Below, one piece after another: positions 47,470 through 59,003 of a stretch of DNA of 64,000 nucleotides. How positions within the stretch are numbered: position 1 is the stretch's first letter; each line of letters begins with the position of its first letter. The notes beneath the pieces are model-generated. The model was not told the DNA's origin. It searched no databases and saw only the letters and a program-made list of their open reading frames with translations. The translations under genes and the position numbers were made by a program. Source of the DNA: Galerina marginata (taxonomy: Eukaryota; Basidiomycota; Agaricomycetes; Agaricales; Galerinaceae); NCBI GenBank assembly GCA_023014335.1, contig JAECYW010000018.1, positions 372,001 to 436,000 of the forward strand, read 5' to 3'.

Positions 47470-49893
47470 ATGGCTAATCGCCTATTAAACCTTAATCATT
47501 CAGTGTTATCTAATATTAGCAAGCGCCTTTCTCTTGGTGAGCGTGTAAAACCTGAAACTCAAGAGGAAAAACTATGCTATAAAGTCATACAAGACTTGGA
47601 TACAATTGGAGGTCATGTTGAAGGTTCTTTAGCAGGTAAAAAGTCTATGCGCAATGAAATATGGTCTTTGATTTCCTATATAGGTGCACCATCTTGGTTT
47701 ATTACACTTTCTCCTGCAGATAGTAAACATCCAATCTGTCTTTATTTTGCGGATAAGGATATTGAGTTCAAACCTGAGATTTGCCTGCCTGATGAAGCTT
47801 ACCGCCTTGTTGCTCAAAACCCTGTGGCAGCTGCAAGATTTTTTCATTTTATGTGTGAAACCTTCATTAAACATGTATTGGGTGTTGGCAATAACTCTCC
47901 AGGCTTGTATGGTAAAACAAATGCTTACTATGGAACAGTTGAACAGCAAGGTCGTCTAACTTTGCATCTACATCTTCTATTATGGATTAAAAATTCACTT
48001 TCACCTCAGGAGATCAGAGATCGCATCATGGATACTACTTCTGACTTTCAAAAACAAATAGTTGAATATTTGAAAAGTGTTCATCAAGGTGAATTATTAA
48101 ATGAAAAGCCATTAGCTGATATCCTTGCATCTTTTAAATCTAAGCAAGAACAAACTGATTATTCAGATCCAACAAAAACAATGCCAAAACCTCCACCTGA
48201 GTTATGTAAATCAAAAAATTGTACAGATTGTTCCAAATGCAAAGAATTAAATGAATGGTGGGTCAAATTTGAAGAAGAGACCAATGATATACTTGCAAGA
48301 TCTAATAGACATGACTGTAGAACTGATATTGAAACCAAAGATGGTAGATCTGTAAGAAAAGGCTGCAAAAATAGCAAAGGTGAATGTAAAGCAAGATTTC
48401 CTAGAGATATTGTTGAGAATACAATGGTTGAACCACTTACAGGGGCTCTAAAATTAAAAAAAGGTGAAAGTTGGATGAATACATTTACACCAGCTCTGTC
48501 TTATCTTATTAGAGCAAATACAGATGTAACAAGTCTTTTGTCTGGAACTTCAGTCAAAGCTGTTGTTGCTTATGTTACAGATTATGTTACCAAACCAGGT
48601 CTTACAACTTATTCAATCTTTGATACAGTGCGCCAAATATTTTCTAAAAATTCAGAGTTACTAGGTGGTAGCAGTAGTCGCCAAGAAACTGCTAGAGCTT
48701 TAATGACTAAAATGGTTAACTCACTTACATCTAAAATGGAAATAGGAAGTCCAATGGCATCTTTATATCTATTAGGAAATCCAGATCATTATACTCAGCA
48801 CAAATTTATAAAGTTTTACTGGAGACTCTATGTTCGCAAAGTCAGAGATGCATGGGGTGATAATGATAAAGAAGAAAGTCCAGAAAAAGTTGTTCTTGAT
48901 AAGAATCTTGGAGACTATGTTGGTCTTTCTAAAGTTGATGATTATATTTATCGCCCAAACATACACAAAAATATTACTTTATATGAATGGATTCGCAGAT
49001 CAGAAACTACAAGGCGCTCAAAAAAGAACTTGAAAAAATTTGACTCCTTGCAAGATATACTCAATGGTCAGCTTGATAATATTGAAGAAGAAGAATTAGA
49101 TGAGCAGCTGGATTCAAATGATGAGCTAGATATTATTTCACATGTTGGTGATGGCAAATCTAGCCAGTCAGATGATGAATTAAATATTCAAAATAGTACT
49201 ATCAATAAAATTACTGAAACAAGTCTTAATATAAAGTATAACTTCTTATCTGGTCATCCTCTGTATAGAACACATGAGGTAGTTTATAAAACCAATGATC
49301 CCTTAGTAGTTCCAGTGTTTTTAGGTGGCATTCTTCCTAGAAGTGATCAAGGTGATAGAGAATATTATTGTACAACAATGTTAACACTTTTTAAACCATG
49401 GAGAACTGGAAGAGATCTTAAGCTTGAAAATCAAACCTGGGATGAAGCTTTTAATGCTTTCAAATTTGCTAAACATCAAAACCAGTTGATGAAGAATTTC
49501 AATTTAAGATATGAATGCAATGATGCCAGAGATGATTACTCTGCTAAATTGAAAAAAGGTGCAGCTCAAAAGAATAGTATATTTGGATCTTGGATTGATA
49601 ATGAACAAACTCTTAATGAACTAGATCAAACAGCATTGGACTATACTGATGATGGTCCACTAGCATCTTTTGATAATGAACAAGACATGTCTGAACTTCT
49701 TATCAATGATGCAGCTAAAACTGAAGAAATGGCTCAGATTGAAAAAGTAGTTCAAAATATAGGCTGGCTGGATAGCTCCAAAGACAATACTATAAAACCT
49801 GATAGCACTTTTAAACCTACTGAGAATTTCAATAGCAGTGAATGGAATTCTATAGTTGATGCTGCTAAAAAGATGTCATTGCTCAAAGAATGA
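47470..49893 (+). pseudogene. Helitron Rep (HUH nuclease) domain
   Basis: In frame with the piece upstream. Counting from the ATG at 47,470, the Rep motifs are FITLSPADSKHP (residues 78-88), the HUH-type GRLTLHLHLLLW with metal-binding His166 and His168, and the two-Tyr motif YVTDY with Tyr368 and Tyr372, the catalytic nucleophiles of rolling-circle transposases. All key residues are present. A CKSKNCTDCSKC cluster lies in between. The frame ends at 49,893, four bases past the ATG of the helicase frame; an A-run (GCTAAAAAGATG, about 49,862-49,873) marks the likely one-base indel, because the helicase frame reads KDVIAQRMKDLP across it. Confidence 0.88.
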
Positions 49894-51980
49894 AGGATCT
49901 GCCATCAGGTATTAATAAATCTACTGATAACCATGAGTCTCATGATGAAGTTGTAGTATCAGATATATCATATATTAATAAGGATTTCCAGGCTGAGAAA
50001 TTGAATGAACAGAAATTCATTGATGATACTGTTAGTAAATTTAGTTTGAATACAGAACAAGAGCGTGCATTCCGCATTGTGGCTAATCATGCAACCCTTC
50101 ATAAAACTGAACCTCTTAAAATGTATCTAGGTGGAATGGGTGGAACTGGTAAATCTCAGGTTATTAAAGCTTTAATTGCTTTTTTTGAACTAAGAAAAGA
50201 AAAACATTGCATTATGATTCTGGCTCCTACTGGTTCAGCAGCTGCTTTACTCAAAAGATCTACATATCATTCAGCTCTAGGTATTCAAACTGAGGCAATG
50301 AAAAAAAATGAACAAACCAATTTAGCTCAGGTTTATACTAGACTTGAAGGTGTTGAATATATTTTTCTTGATGAAGTTTCAATGTTATCATGTCTTGATC
50401 TTTATAAAATCAGTGCTCAGCTTGCTAAACTTAAAAATATTGTTGATAATCCATTTGGTGGTATGAATATGATTTTTGCTGGAGATTTTGCTCAACTAGC
50501 ACCTGTTAAAGGTGCTTCTTTTTACAGTGGAGGAGTTGGTACTACAATTAATGCTGCTATGACAGAACCTGGCCAGCAAACTGCAATAGGCAAAGCTTTA
50601 TGGCATCAGATAACTACAGTTGTGATTTTGCGACAAAACATGAGACAAAGATTCCAATCTCCTGCAGATACTAAACTTCGCACTGCTTTGGAAAATATGC
50701 GCTACGCAGCCTGTACAGCTTCTGATATTCAGTTTCTCAGAATAAGAATAGCTGGAAAAAGAAAAGATCAGCCCAATATTGCTAGTTCATTATTCCGCAA
50801 TGTCTCAATCATTCTAGGTTTAAATTCTGAAAAGGATAAAATCAATTATCTGGGATGTCAGAGATTTACAAAAGACACTGGTCAGACTTTAACTGATTTT
50901 TATTCTGTGGATACTATTGGTGAAAGTGTTCCACCTGAAACACTTAGACTTTTAAAGAGAAAAAATCCTCAAGCTAAAACAATCAGAAAAAAACAAGTTT
51001 CTCTTCCTTCAAAACTTCAAAATATTCTATGGAATATGAGATATTCAATGACTGAAACTGTTCCTGGAAAATTGTCTTTATGTTTTGGAATGCCAGTTAT
51101 GATTCGCAATAATGATGCTACAGAATTATGTATCACACGTGGTCAAGAAGCTCATGTTGTAGGTTGGCAAGCCTCAAAAGGTGCTGAAAATCATTTGGTT
51201 CTTGATGTTTTATTTGTCAAACTTGATTCACCAGCTAAGACAATTCAACTCAAAGGTCTTCCTCAAAATGTTGTTCCTTTAACTCGCTCTAGCAAGAGTG
51301 TTCTTTGTTCAGGTTTAAAATCTCCTATTTCAATTAATAGATCTCAAGTTTCTGTCCTTCCAAATTTTGCAATGACTGATTATGCTTCACAAGGAAAAAC
51401 AAGAGAATACAATGTTGTAAATTTGAATAGTTGTAGAAGTCATATGGCTTATTACACTGCATTATCTAGAGGTTCAACTGCAGAAGGCACAATTATTCCT
51501 CAAGGCTTTGATGATCATAAAATTACATGTGGTATATCTGGTTATCTAAGACAAGAATTCAGAGAACTTGAGTTATTAGATGAGATTACTAGACTCAAAT
51601 ATCTTGATCAACTTCCTACTTCAATCACTGGAAATCTTAGAAATATTATCATAAGACAGTATCAACAAATCAAAGGCACAGGTTATTGTCCACCTTGTAT
51701 AGATAAAGCACTACAATGGTCTAAAGAAAAGCCAATGGAAAATACAGCAGCTGTTAAAGATAGTCCATGGACTATTATCAATAAGAAGCCTGTGGTTTCA
51801 AAAGCTAAAACTTTTGTTGCACAACACTTTCAGCCTGCCAAAGGTTCAATCCCAGTTAAAGTAAACAATTTAAAGAGAAAAATAGAAGATACTGAAATAC
51901 CTATAGTTCCATTAGAGGCTAAAAAAATAATTAAGAACAAAAACCCAAAATTACTTCTGATATTGAACTTCAAGGCTTAA
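49890..51980 (+). pseudogene. Helitron Pif1-like helicase domain
   Basis: This is a superfamily 1B helicase. Motifs are LNTEQERAFRIV (Q motif region), GMGGTGKS (Walker A, residues 82-89), FLDEVSML (Walker B, about 159-166), FAGDFAQLAPV (motif III), LRQNMRQ, DYASQGKTREY and YTALSRG (motif VI). Helitrons use this domain to unwind DNA from the Rep nick. The frame ends at a TAA at 51,978, but the downstream protease-like sequence continues in another frame from about 51,945, so the end is a frameshift artefact in an A-rich stretch. Confidence 0.9.
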
Positions 51981-53850
51981 AATGGGATTCAGTCAATTAT
52001 AGCTGTTCTTATGACTCATTATTTACAATATTGTTCAATTTATGGTCTCAAAACAAAAAACAATAGACCAAAGAGCTTGGTCAATTATGAGTCTTTTGAT
52101 TTATCAAAAACTCATTCATTATTCCAGGACTTAGGCTGAAAATTGATTCATTCATTCATTGATTCATCCATCAACACCGCGGTAAAAACCTTCCTATTAC
52201 AAACAATTGTCCATATCTCAGGCAGTTCTAGGCCAATTTTTATGATCCTCCCACCAGTAAATCCCATTTTTTGCTCTCTACATGATCATGTTATCAGGTA
52301 AGCATGATGGCATCAATTCTGTGGGAATATCGGCCCAAACATATCATTTTATGCTTAAAAAGCACCCAACTGGGCTGTTTTATGTCATATTTAAGTGATT
52401 CAACTTGTTTTCAGACATATTATGTAATCAATATGGTCCTGGGAATATACCAAAACAATCCATAGCACATGTCATATCACCTCTGGCTCTGACTTGGAGT
52501 AATTTGCCAAAATTGAGTTACCAGACACATGTCACAGAGACAAACAAAGTTGTGCAAACATTGCCAAATATTCTAAAAACCTCAAAATTTAGACTCCCCT
52601 TGTTATTACCTGTCCGAAACATATAAAAACTTCATATTTCTCTAAGATTTGGCCCAAATGAGGAGTTTCTCGTAAGATATGCTTATGTAATAATTTGTTT
52701 GATGCCATCAAATTGTAGCCCTGATTTTTCCTGAAATTTTGAATCTAAAATCAAGGCAAACAGATAAAATCTTGTTATGAGTCTTTTGATTTATCAAAAA
52801 CTCATTCATTATTCCAGGACTTAGGCTGAAAATTGATTCATTCATTCATTGATTCATCCATCAACACCGCGGTAAAAACCTTCCTATTACAAACAATTGT
52901 CCATATCTCAGGCAGTTCTAGGCCAATTTTTATGATCCTCCCACCAGTAAATCCCATTTTTCGCCCCCTACACGTCACGTGACCGGGTGCATTTAGGCTC
53001 AAAATAACCGCCTTAACAATCCCTACAATTTGAGTATAAGATCATATTTTTTGGCCTAGATTTCATCGCACAGCACAATATTCTTTGTATTTTGTGCTTT
53101 TTTATATGAATTATTAAATATTCGATCCAATTTAAAAAAGACTCATACATGCCATGTGCAGCAATGGCCCACTCACCCAAGTATGGAGAATTTACACAAA
53201 CTTTGGTAAAGGGATATAAAAATGTTCAAACTGGATCTCAAACATTATCTGCAGTTAGAGATTTGGTTAGACATGAATTAAAAACATTTCAACCAGATAA
53301 ATTCCCTATAGGGCATACAGGAACTGATATCCGTGATCTTTTACAATCAATGTTCCAAAAGCCCAATCAGAAAGATATCAGTTATGAAAAGTGCAGTGAT
53401 TGTAATTATGAAGCAAGTTCTCAAATTCAATCTCAATCTTTGATATTTATTACATGTTCTTCACATAAATCTACTCAGTCAAACTTTAAACACTGGCAAA
53501 ACCAAAAGAAATATTGTGGACTATGTACTAAAAGAGTTTGTATCACAAGATATTTTACTATTTCACCAAGTTTTATATGTTTTAGTTTGGAGGTTAAAAA
53601 GATTATAAGTAAATATATTAAAATTGAAAACCAAGACAAGAGTATAACTAGATTATCATTGAAAGGTATTATATATAGTGGAAGCAATCATTTTACATCA
53701 AGATTTATAGTTAATAATGAAATCTGGTACCATGATGGTATTTCTACTGGTGCTAAATGTATAAAACAAGGACAGTTAAATGATTTTGAAGGAGATTTAT
53801 TATTTAAGTGCAAAAAGAAAGAAGCAGTGGTTGTTATATATGGAGTATAA
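51945..53850 (+). pseudogene. C-terminal cysteine-protease-like domain of the Helitron protein, split by a family B Helitron
   Basis: In the frame that replaces the helicase frame, 51,945-52,084 reads ITSDIELQGLKWDSVNYSCS and YDSLFTILFNLW, a Cys box whose candidate nucleophile codon is 52,004-52,006. After the inserted element the frame resumes at 53,182 (YGEFTQTLVKGYKNVQ) and ends at 53,850. It includes CSDC and CGLC pairs and a His box LKGIIYSGSNHFTSRF with IWYHDG. The Cys box plus HFxxR...WxxHDG order resembles ubiquitin-specific-protease-like folds. A TAG at 52,064 and the insertion make it non-functional here. The open frame starting with ATG at 53,149 is partly element DNA and is not the natural start. 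Confidence 0.65.
52085..53181 (+). mobile_element. Non-autonomous Helitron, family B, one 690-bp tandem unit
   Basis: It starts TTATGAGTCTTTTGAT; ATGAGT-C-TTTTGAT and ATCAAAA-ACTCAT form a 13-bp stem with one bulged base. The same 5' end recurs at 52,775, so the tandem unit is 690 bp. A shorter repeat of the 5' module follows to about 52,970, then a unique 3' module with GTCACGTGAC and GAGTATAAGATCAT (as in family A) and a 3' end GCCATGTGCAGCAATGGC...CCCAAG at 53,181. It is flanked by A and T. Sequence is diverged from family A, but the order of parts is the same. Confidence 0.82.
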
Positions 53851-54083
53851 ATTGATAATAATTATACAGAGCTGATAATATACTGGTAGTTTGTAGAGTA
53901 ATTTAGTTTAATTGCTAATTAGCTTTTTTCTAACTAATGTAGTTTAATTCAAACAGTTAAAAGGATATTTGTAACAAGTGTACTATTATAGATAAGAAGC
54001 AGCAAAGAAAAAGAACTTGTTTTTGCCATGCGAAGCAATGGCCTCTAAACAAGTTATTAAAAGTCTACCTATTCAGTCATCTA

Positions 54084-55726
54084 CTTGTGAAGCAGCCATT
54101 GCTGCGCATGGCAAATACGAGTTCTTTATGTTTTTATTGTCTAAATATGTTCATCAGTATCAAATACCCAGCTATTGATTATAATTTTTAGACTAAATAA
54201 AAACAGCATAAAATATTTAAAGACTAAAAAAAAATGACACAATTCCTCAGCATTTACAATTAGTAATGAAATCATTCATTTGAATAATAAATTGAAGTAT
54301 TTAAGGAACAGTGCAAATATTTGTCAATATTTGTGAGCATAAATATACTCAGCAGATAACCCAGAATTTTGCAAATTTTATGATACAAAATTCATGATAT
54401 TTGAACAAGAATCCAGGAAGCTATGATATTATAATATATTTAATCTCTTATCTTGGGCATTTGCTTGACAATTAAGTCATCAGATTGCATGGTATAAATA
54501 TATTTGGACTCAGAAAAAATTTCTCTTATTTTACATATTTTTTTTGCTTTCCACAACTTTCCCACGCTTGGATGCAAAATGCTTATTTCTTGAATAATAC
54601 AAACAGAACCAAATATTTGCAAATAATTATCCACCTATTTTATTGCCCTGAATTTTCTGGATTTTCTGATATTAAAATTATGTAATTTGAGTCAGAACTG
54701 AGCATGTTAGAGCCTGATTACTGATTTGCAGACTCGCGTCCAAAAGTTATTTCTCAATGAGGAAATTACCTGGTCACATGATTTTAATATATTTGTAATC
54801 AGAAAAATTCAGGGTATTTTTCAATATTTTTTCCGGATTTATTACATAAGATTCTCACCCCGCAGATCAGATCTGCATGCTAAAAGCCTAATAATCCGAT
54901 CATGATCGACATTGTGCACAGCATGATGCACGCCAAGATCAAAAATGGGTTTAGTCGACCCACTTTTGATCTCGGCGTGCGTCATCAGTCAATTAATGAT
55001 GCATGATGTCATTAATGTGCAATTTACATACATGTAAATATTTATTTTAGGCGTATCTCCATCAATTCCTCACGGATTCTGATGAAATAAATTGTAAAAT
55101 ATTCAGAAAATTCAGGGCTATAAATCATACTAAATGTGCGTTGTGGGAATCGGACTATTTGGTGACGTATGGGCGTTATAAGAGTTGTTGACAGCATATC
55201 AGAATATTGCATCATTGGTTACCAAGGGAAGTGATGGATCTGATGTCATAAATATAGCAATGTGATGTCATTGATCTCATCAATCAATCAAGCTAAATTT
55301 AGAATATGTTACTTTAAGCAATCAATACTGAGGATTGATGTATTTTATGCTATTCTGCACCAATTTTCCTGAAAAAAAAAAAATATTACTTGGAAAATTA
55401 ATAGGATCAGTTTTTATTAAAAAGGTTTAGCAGTTGCGCAATTGAATGATGTATTATTTTGGGAATCAATCACATTGGCAACGTGCAACAGATGGTTACT
55501 AGGGAAAATGATGCATCACCAATCAATCAAAGTTGTCATCAAATGTGTTCTCACGACTTCATTTTTTGAATTAAAAGACTACAAACATTTGTAGCAACTA
55601 GGAACAAAGACTACAAAAAAAGTGAAGCCGTGAGAGAAAATGAACAAAAAATGTGGTCGCACTGCAAGCAAATTAGCGGAAAGTCAGAATAAGAACGAGT
55701 TCTTTTACTAACGTAAGAACTCGTAA
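54084..55726 (-). mobile_element. Non-autonomous Helitron, family C
   Basis: The 3' terminus at 54,084 (hairpin GCCATTGCTGCGCATGGC, then TACGAGTTCTT) is preceded by A. The 5' terminus at 55,726 has the stem ACGAGTTCTT/AAGAACTCGT and is followed by T. The 1,643-bp interior is AT-rich, without tandem units, but holds several CCCTGAATTTT/CAGGG motifs like those in families A and B. A 24-bp-arm palindrome around AAAAATGGGTTTAGTCGACC (near 54,955) is a second hairpin. No gene. It truncates the KDZ gene to its right. Confidence 0.78.
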
Positions 55727-56929
55727 TGTGTTTCAAAACTACCCCGCAGCAAGCATCTCAGCGGGCAAGAGGGGCACATTACAGCAAGCTCTCCCTCCTT
55801 CGTTCCCTTCACACCTGTCTCATCGTGTCCCCTGCCGCCTCTTTTCATAAGCTTTAGATGCCGCCATTGAATTCCCATGCGCAGGAGAGAGCGATATTTG
55901 GTGGGTGGTGTGTCGACGCCAGTGTTGTTCGTGAGCTTCTCGATTGCTCGATAGTAGTCATAGGTAGCAGATTTTGACGTGAGCTGTAACATGTGCATTT
56001 GCTGGAGGAGTTCAAAGGTCGCACACGTTCGCGGCATTTCCTGAGTCGCTGGATAGAGCCCACGATGAAGGAGTTGGCAAACTTTTGATACCGACTGAGT
56101 ACACCCGCAGAAGTCCACGGCGACTTTGTGGATGCCGTTTGTATGGAGGATGGCGAATTGCTTATGACAAGCTTCTGGGTTAGGGCATCGCATGCTCATA
56201 TGGTTGAGCTGGAGATGGAGGCGGAGATCTTTCAATGTAGTCTTGACAAAAGATGTGCCAGTCCAGGCCTAAGGCAAAATAAGCAACGAAAATAACAAGA
56301 TGATGAATATTTTACCTCAATCGTATGGAAAGGGAGCACGCGGTGTCGCTTCACGCAGCACTCCTTACACAGGAGGGATGGGAGGAAGCATTCAGCGCAT
56401 CGATACGTGCCGGGTGGAGGAGTATCGACCCTGCGGGCCGCGCAGTCTGAGCAAACCGCCTCCCCCTCTACCCAAGCATCTCCCCGCCCCTCCAACCGAA
56501 GCATTTCATCAAGATACACATCTTGAAAGCCTTCCTTCCACAGAACCATAGGACGGGCCTTCGAAATAGGCAATTAATTTGTAGGTATGTATAGATGTAA
56601 TCAACATGGCGTACCGATGCTAAGCTTCTCTTCTTCTGCTTCACAGGTTCAGGCTCTCCAAGAACGTCTTCAATATCGGTGTCGAGCATATTGTTGAAGG
56701 CGTCGCCATCGAGCTCTAAGCCAATATTCGGGTCGTCAGCAGGCAGATGCGGGTCCCGAGTGACAGCGGAACGAGAAGATTTGTAGCCCTGACCCCTGCT
56801 TCCGTGGAGGCGGTGTTCCCGCCATTGGACCTCGAATTGCTCGGCTTCGTCTTCATCCTCCAGGGCAACGCAGATGCATTTAGCTTGAGAGCGTCCGTGG
56901 TTGTTTACTGTGTTGGCCTTGGAAGCCAT
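55727..56929 (-). pseudogene. KDZ transposase (CxC2 type), N-terminal part, truncated by Helitron
   Basis: Exons 56,615-56,929 (MASKANTVNNHGRSQ...), 56,316-56,558 and 55,727-56,268 have good splice sites. The second exon has the cysteine cluster CSDCAARR...YRCAECFLPSLLCKECCVKRH (CxC2 domain), and the third reads AWTGTSFVKTTLKDLRLHLQ, then CPNPEACHKQFAILHTNGIH, CGCTQSVSKVCQLLHRGLYP, TFELLQQMH and the start of the KDZ core at VMCPSCP. This is the N-terminal quarter of a Kyakuja-Dileera-Zisupton DNA transposase of about 1,000 residues. The rest is missing: coding sequence stops at the family C Helitron border, and I do not see the remainder beyond it. Confidence 0.8.
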
Positions 56930-57184
56930 GCCTCGAAACCAAAACCAGAGCGGAAGGAGACTCAAAACCAGAGCGAGGGACTTTGGATGACGAGGCGAAA
57001 CGCCTTGCGGATACAGCGTGTCTTAACTTGTGATCAAGGACGCATCGTTGTCGTGACTGTGCCTTTCGCCCAACGCGATCACGTGTTCACGAGATTGCAA
57101 TCAACGTAAGTCCAACTCTTCACCCTGTTCCTCTAGTCCTACCGCCTTCATCTCTAACCGTTGTTTTCTGCGATTGGCCGAGAA

Positions 57185-59003
57185 ATGTCTTCTTCCAATG
57201 AAGGTGAGTATTCTATGAGATCTCTTTCCTTCCCACCCCCTCTCAGAGCACGGTAACGGAAACACGGATACCTCGCAAGGAATTCGCTTTCTGTGCCCAA
57301 TCCATTCCTCAGGGAATCGGTGAACCGTCTCGCAAATACCCCGCAGGGAATGGGCCTGACGATGATGTGTACCCTTTCGTCCCATACCATCCTCCGCCCA
57401 ATTGACATCCCTCAACAGGCATTTATTCTGCTGATCCCAGCTTCGACTTCAACAGACAAGTCTTCAAAGGCATCTGCCGCTGGGCTCGAGCATCCGATCC
57501 GTCCGATTCCGAAGATATCGCCCCAATCGACTCTCCTTTGACCTCTTTGACCTGCACAGACAATTCACGACCGGCCACCCCAGAACTTCCGCCCCGTATA
57601 CCCCAAACCTCAGCCTCCAAACCCCCTACAGGACCTGCTCCGTCCTTGCCATCCAAACCACCGCCCTTGCCCCATATTGCAGCACCGACCCGTATGGAGA
57701 AAAGAAAGGCAAAAAAGAAAGAGCAAGGGCGCAAAAGAGAAAAGATGAAGAAAGCGAGGACCAAGAGTTTCGAACCGAAGGCGGGTCTGGCCCTCAAACA
57801 ACTTCACAGTGCCGTCAGCGTTTCATCAAACTACAATGCCGAAAGTTTCGATATCGTTTCTACTGGCTACATCTCTCAGCGCGAGAGGGGCCACACAACC
57901 ACGTACAGCATCGATCAACTCACGGGTCCAGGGTCTCGATACAAGTTGGAGTTGAAGAAATGGGACAGCAAGTGAGTCCTCCCTTAATTCAAACATTCAA
58001 ACATACACCCTAACCCCCCTGCAGGAGCTTGATGCCTCTTCTTGACAGGAACAACTTGGTCATTGGGATCTGCGCAGGCCAGCCTCGCAGCAACGAAACA
58101 TGGGACTCCGTTCAGCTCGAAGCCTCTGACCTTCTTGAGGAAGCCAGACCCCACCTTTGTTTCAAAAAAAAGGACCTTAAGCACCGCCGCGGGGGTTTCC
58201 CCGCCTTGGCAGTTGGAATATCACATATCGGGGGGCAAAGTTACCCCAGGATGCTTGTTCAAGAGGTGCAGAATGTGCCTGTCCTTGATAACCTCCTGAA
58301 AGAGGAAGCTTTTAGGTGCATTTCGGGGTTTACTGCCGGTGAGTTACGAAAAGCTTTGCCATACCCTGCCTGACACACCTCTCACCCACCAGGCGCGTTT
58401 GCCAGATGGGCTCCTCAGCTTTATGCCCATCAAAACAAATGTCTTTCTAAAATCATCGCTCACGACCAAAAGTTACGCGAGACAAAGAAGCACCCCAAAC
58501 CTGATGAAAAGGAGCTACGTCGAAACTTCGCCCATACGCCCTGGGCCGCCACCACCCTGAACTTCAGCCCCTGAACTGTTTGCTACAAGCACGCAGATTT
58601 TGGGAATTTGGCCTTCGGCTGGTGTTCCATCACCGCGCTTGGCTATTATGACTACAAGAAAGGCGGGCACCTTGTGCTCTGGGATCTCGGCTTGGTCATT
58701 GAGTTCCCCCCGGGTTCTACGATCCTAATCCCCTCCAGCGCCATTCATCACTCCAACGTATGCATTCAGCCGACCGAGCGTCAGTACTCATTTACACAGT
58801 ATAGCTCTGGGGGGATCTTCCGCTGGATAGACAACGGCTATAAGAAAAGTGTCAACTCTTTGGGCGGCATGGACCCAGAGGAGAAGGCCAAAACCCTCAA
58901 CGACCTGTCCAACCAACTCGAATACGGACTCTCTCTGTATTCAACGCTGGAGGAGCTGGATAGTTTTTTGAACCAGTCGACTAAAAAGACCGCCGTCGTG
59001 TAG
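57185..59003 (+). pseudogene. 2OG-Fe(II) dioxygenase-like protein with two in-frame TGA codons
   Basis: The main frame runs from about 57,244 through a Pro/Ser-rich linker, a basic stretch (MEKRKAKKKEQGRKREKMKK), then introns at 57,974-58,025 and about 58,339-58,391, to VCYKHADFGNLAFGWCSITA (HxD), KKGGHLVLWDLGLVIEFPPG, ILIPSSAIHHSN (distal His) and YSFTQYSSGGIFRWIDNGY, ending at TAG 59,001. This is the fungal double-stranded beta-helix dioxygenase family common near KDZ transposons. TGA occurs at 57,403-57,405 and 58,572-58,574; the second lies just before the HxD motif, where I would expect CGA (Arg). The first exon (ATG at 57,185) is uncertain. It is head to head with the KDZ gene, about 260 bp apart. 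Confidence 0.68.

Larger units (their letters stand above)
44908..54053 (+). mobile_element. Decayed autonomous Helitron (Rep - Pif1 helicase - protease-like)
   Basis: All the coding pieces from 44,908 to 53,850 read in one direction and belong to one large Rep-helicase protein. The 3' end at 54,053 (GCCATGCGAAGCAATGGC hairpin, CTAAACAAG, then T) matches the family A 3' end, which links this element to the non-autonomous copies and fixes their polarity. I could not find a 5' terminus between the JmjC-like gene and 44,908, so the left border is unknown. Lesions: TGA at 47,431, frameshifts near 49,868 and 51,940, TAG at 52,064, and the family B insertion at 52,085-53,181. This copy cannot make an intact transposase. 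Confidence 0.78.

Noticed and set aside
49887..49896. The ATGA overlap between the Rep and helicase frames as a translational coupling signal
   Set aside because: Rep and helicase are one protein in Helitrons, and the helicase frame continues upstream of its ATG through an A-run. A one-base indel is the simpler reading.
53149..53181. ATG at 53,149 as the natural start of a separate gene
   Set aside because: The first 11 codons are the 3' terminus of the family B Helitron; the true reading continues from 52,084 across the insertion.
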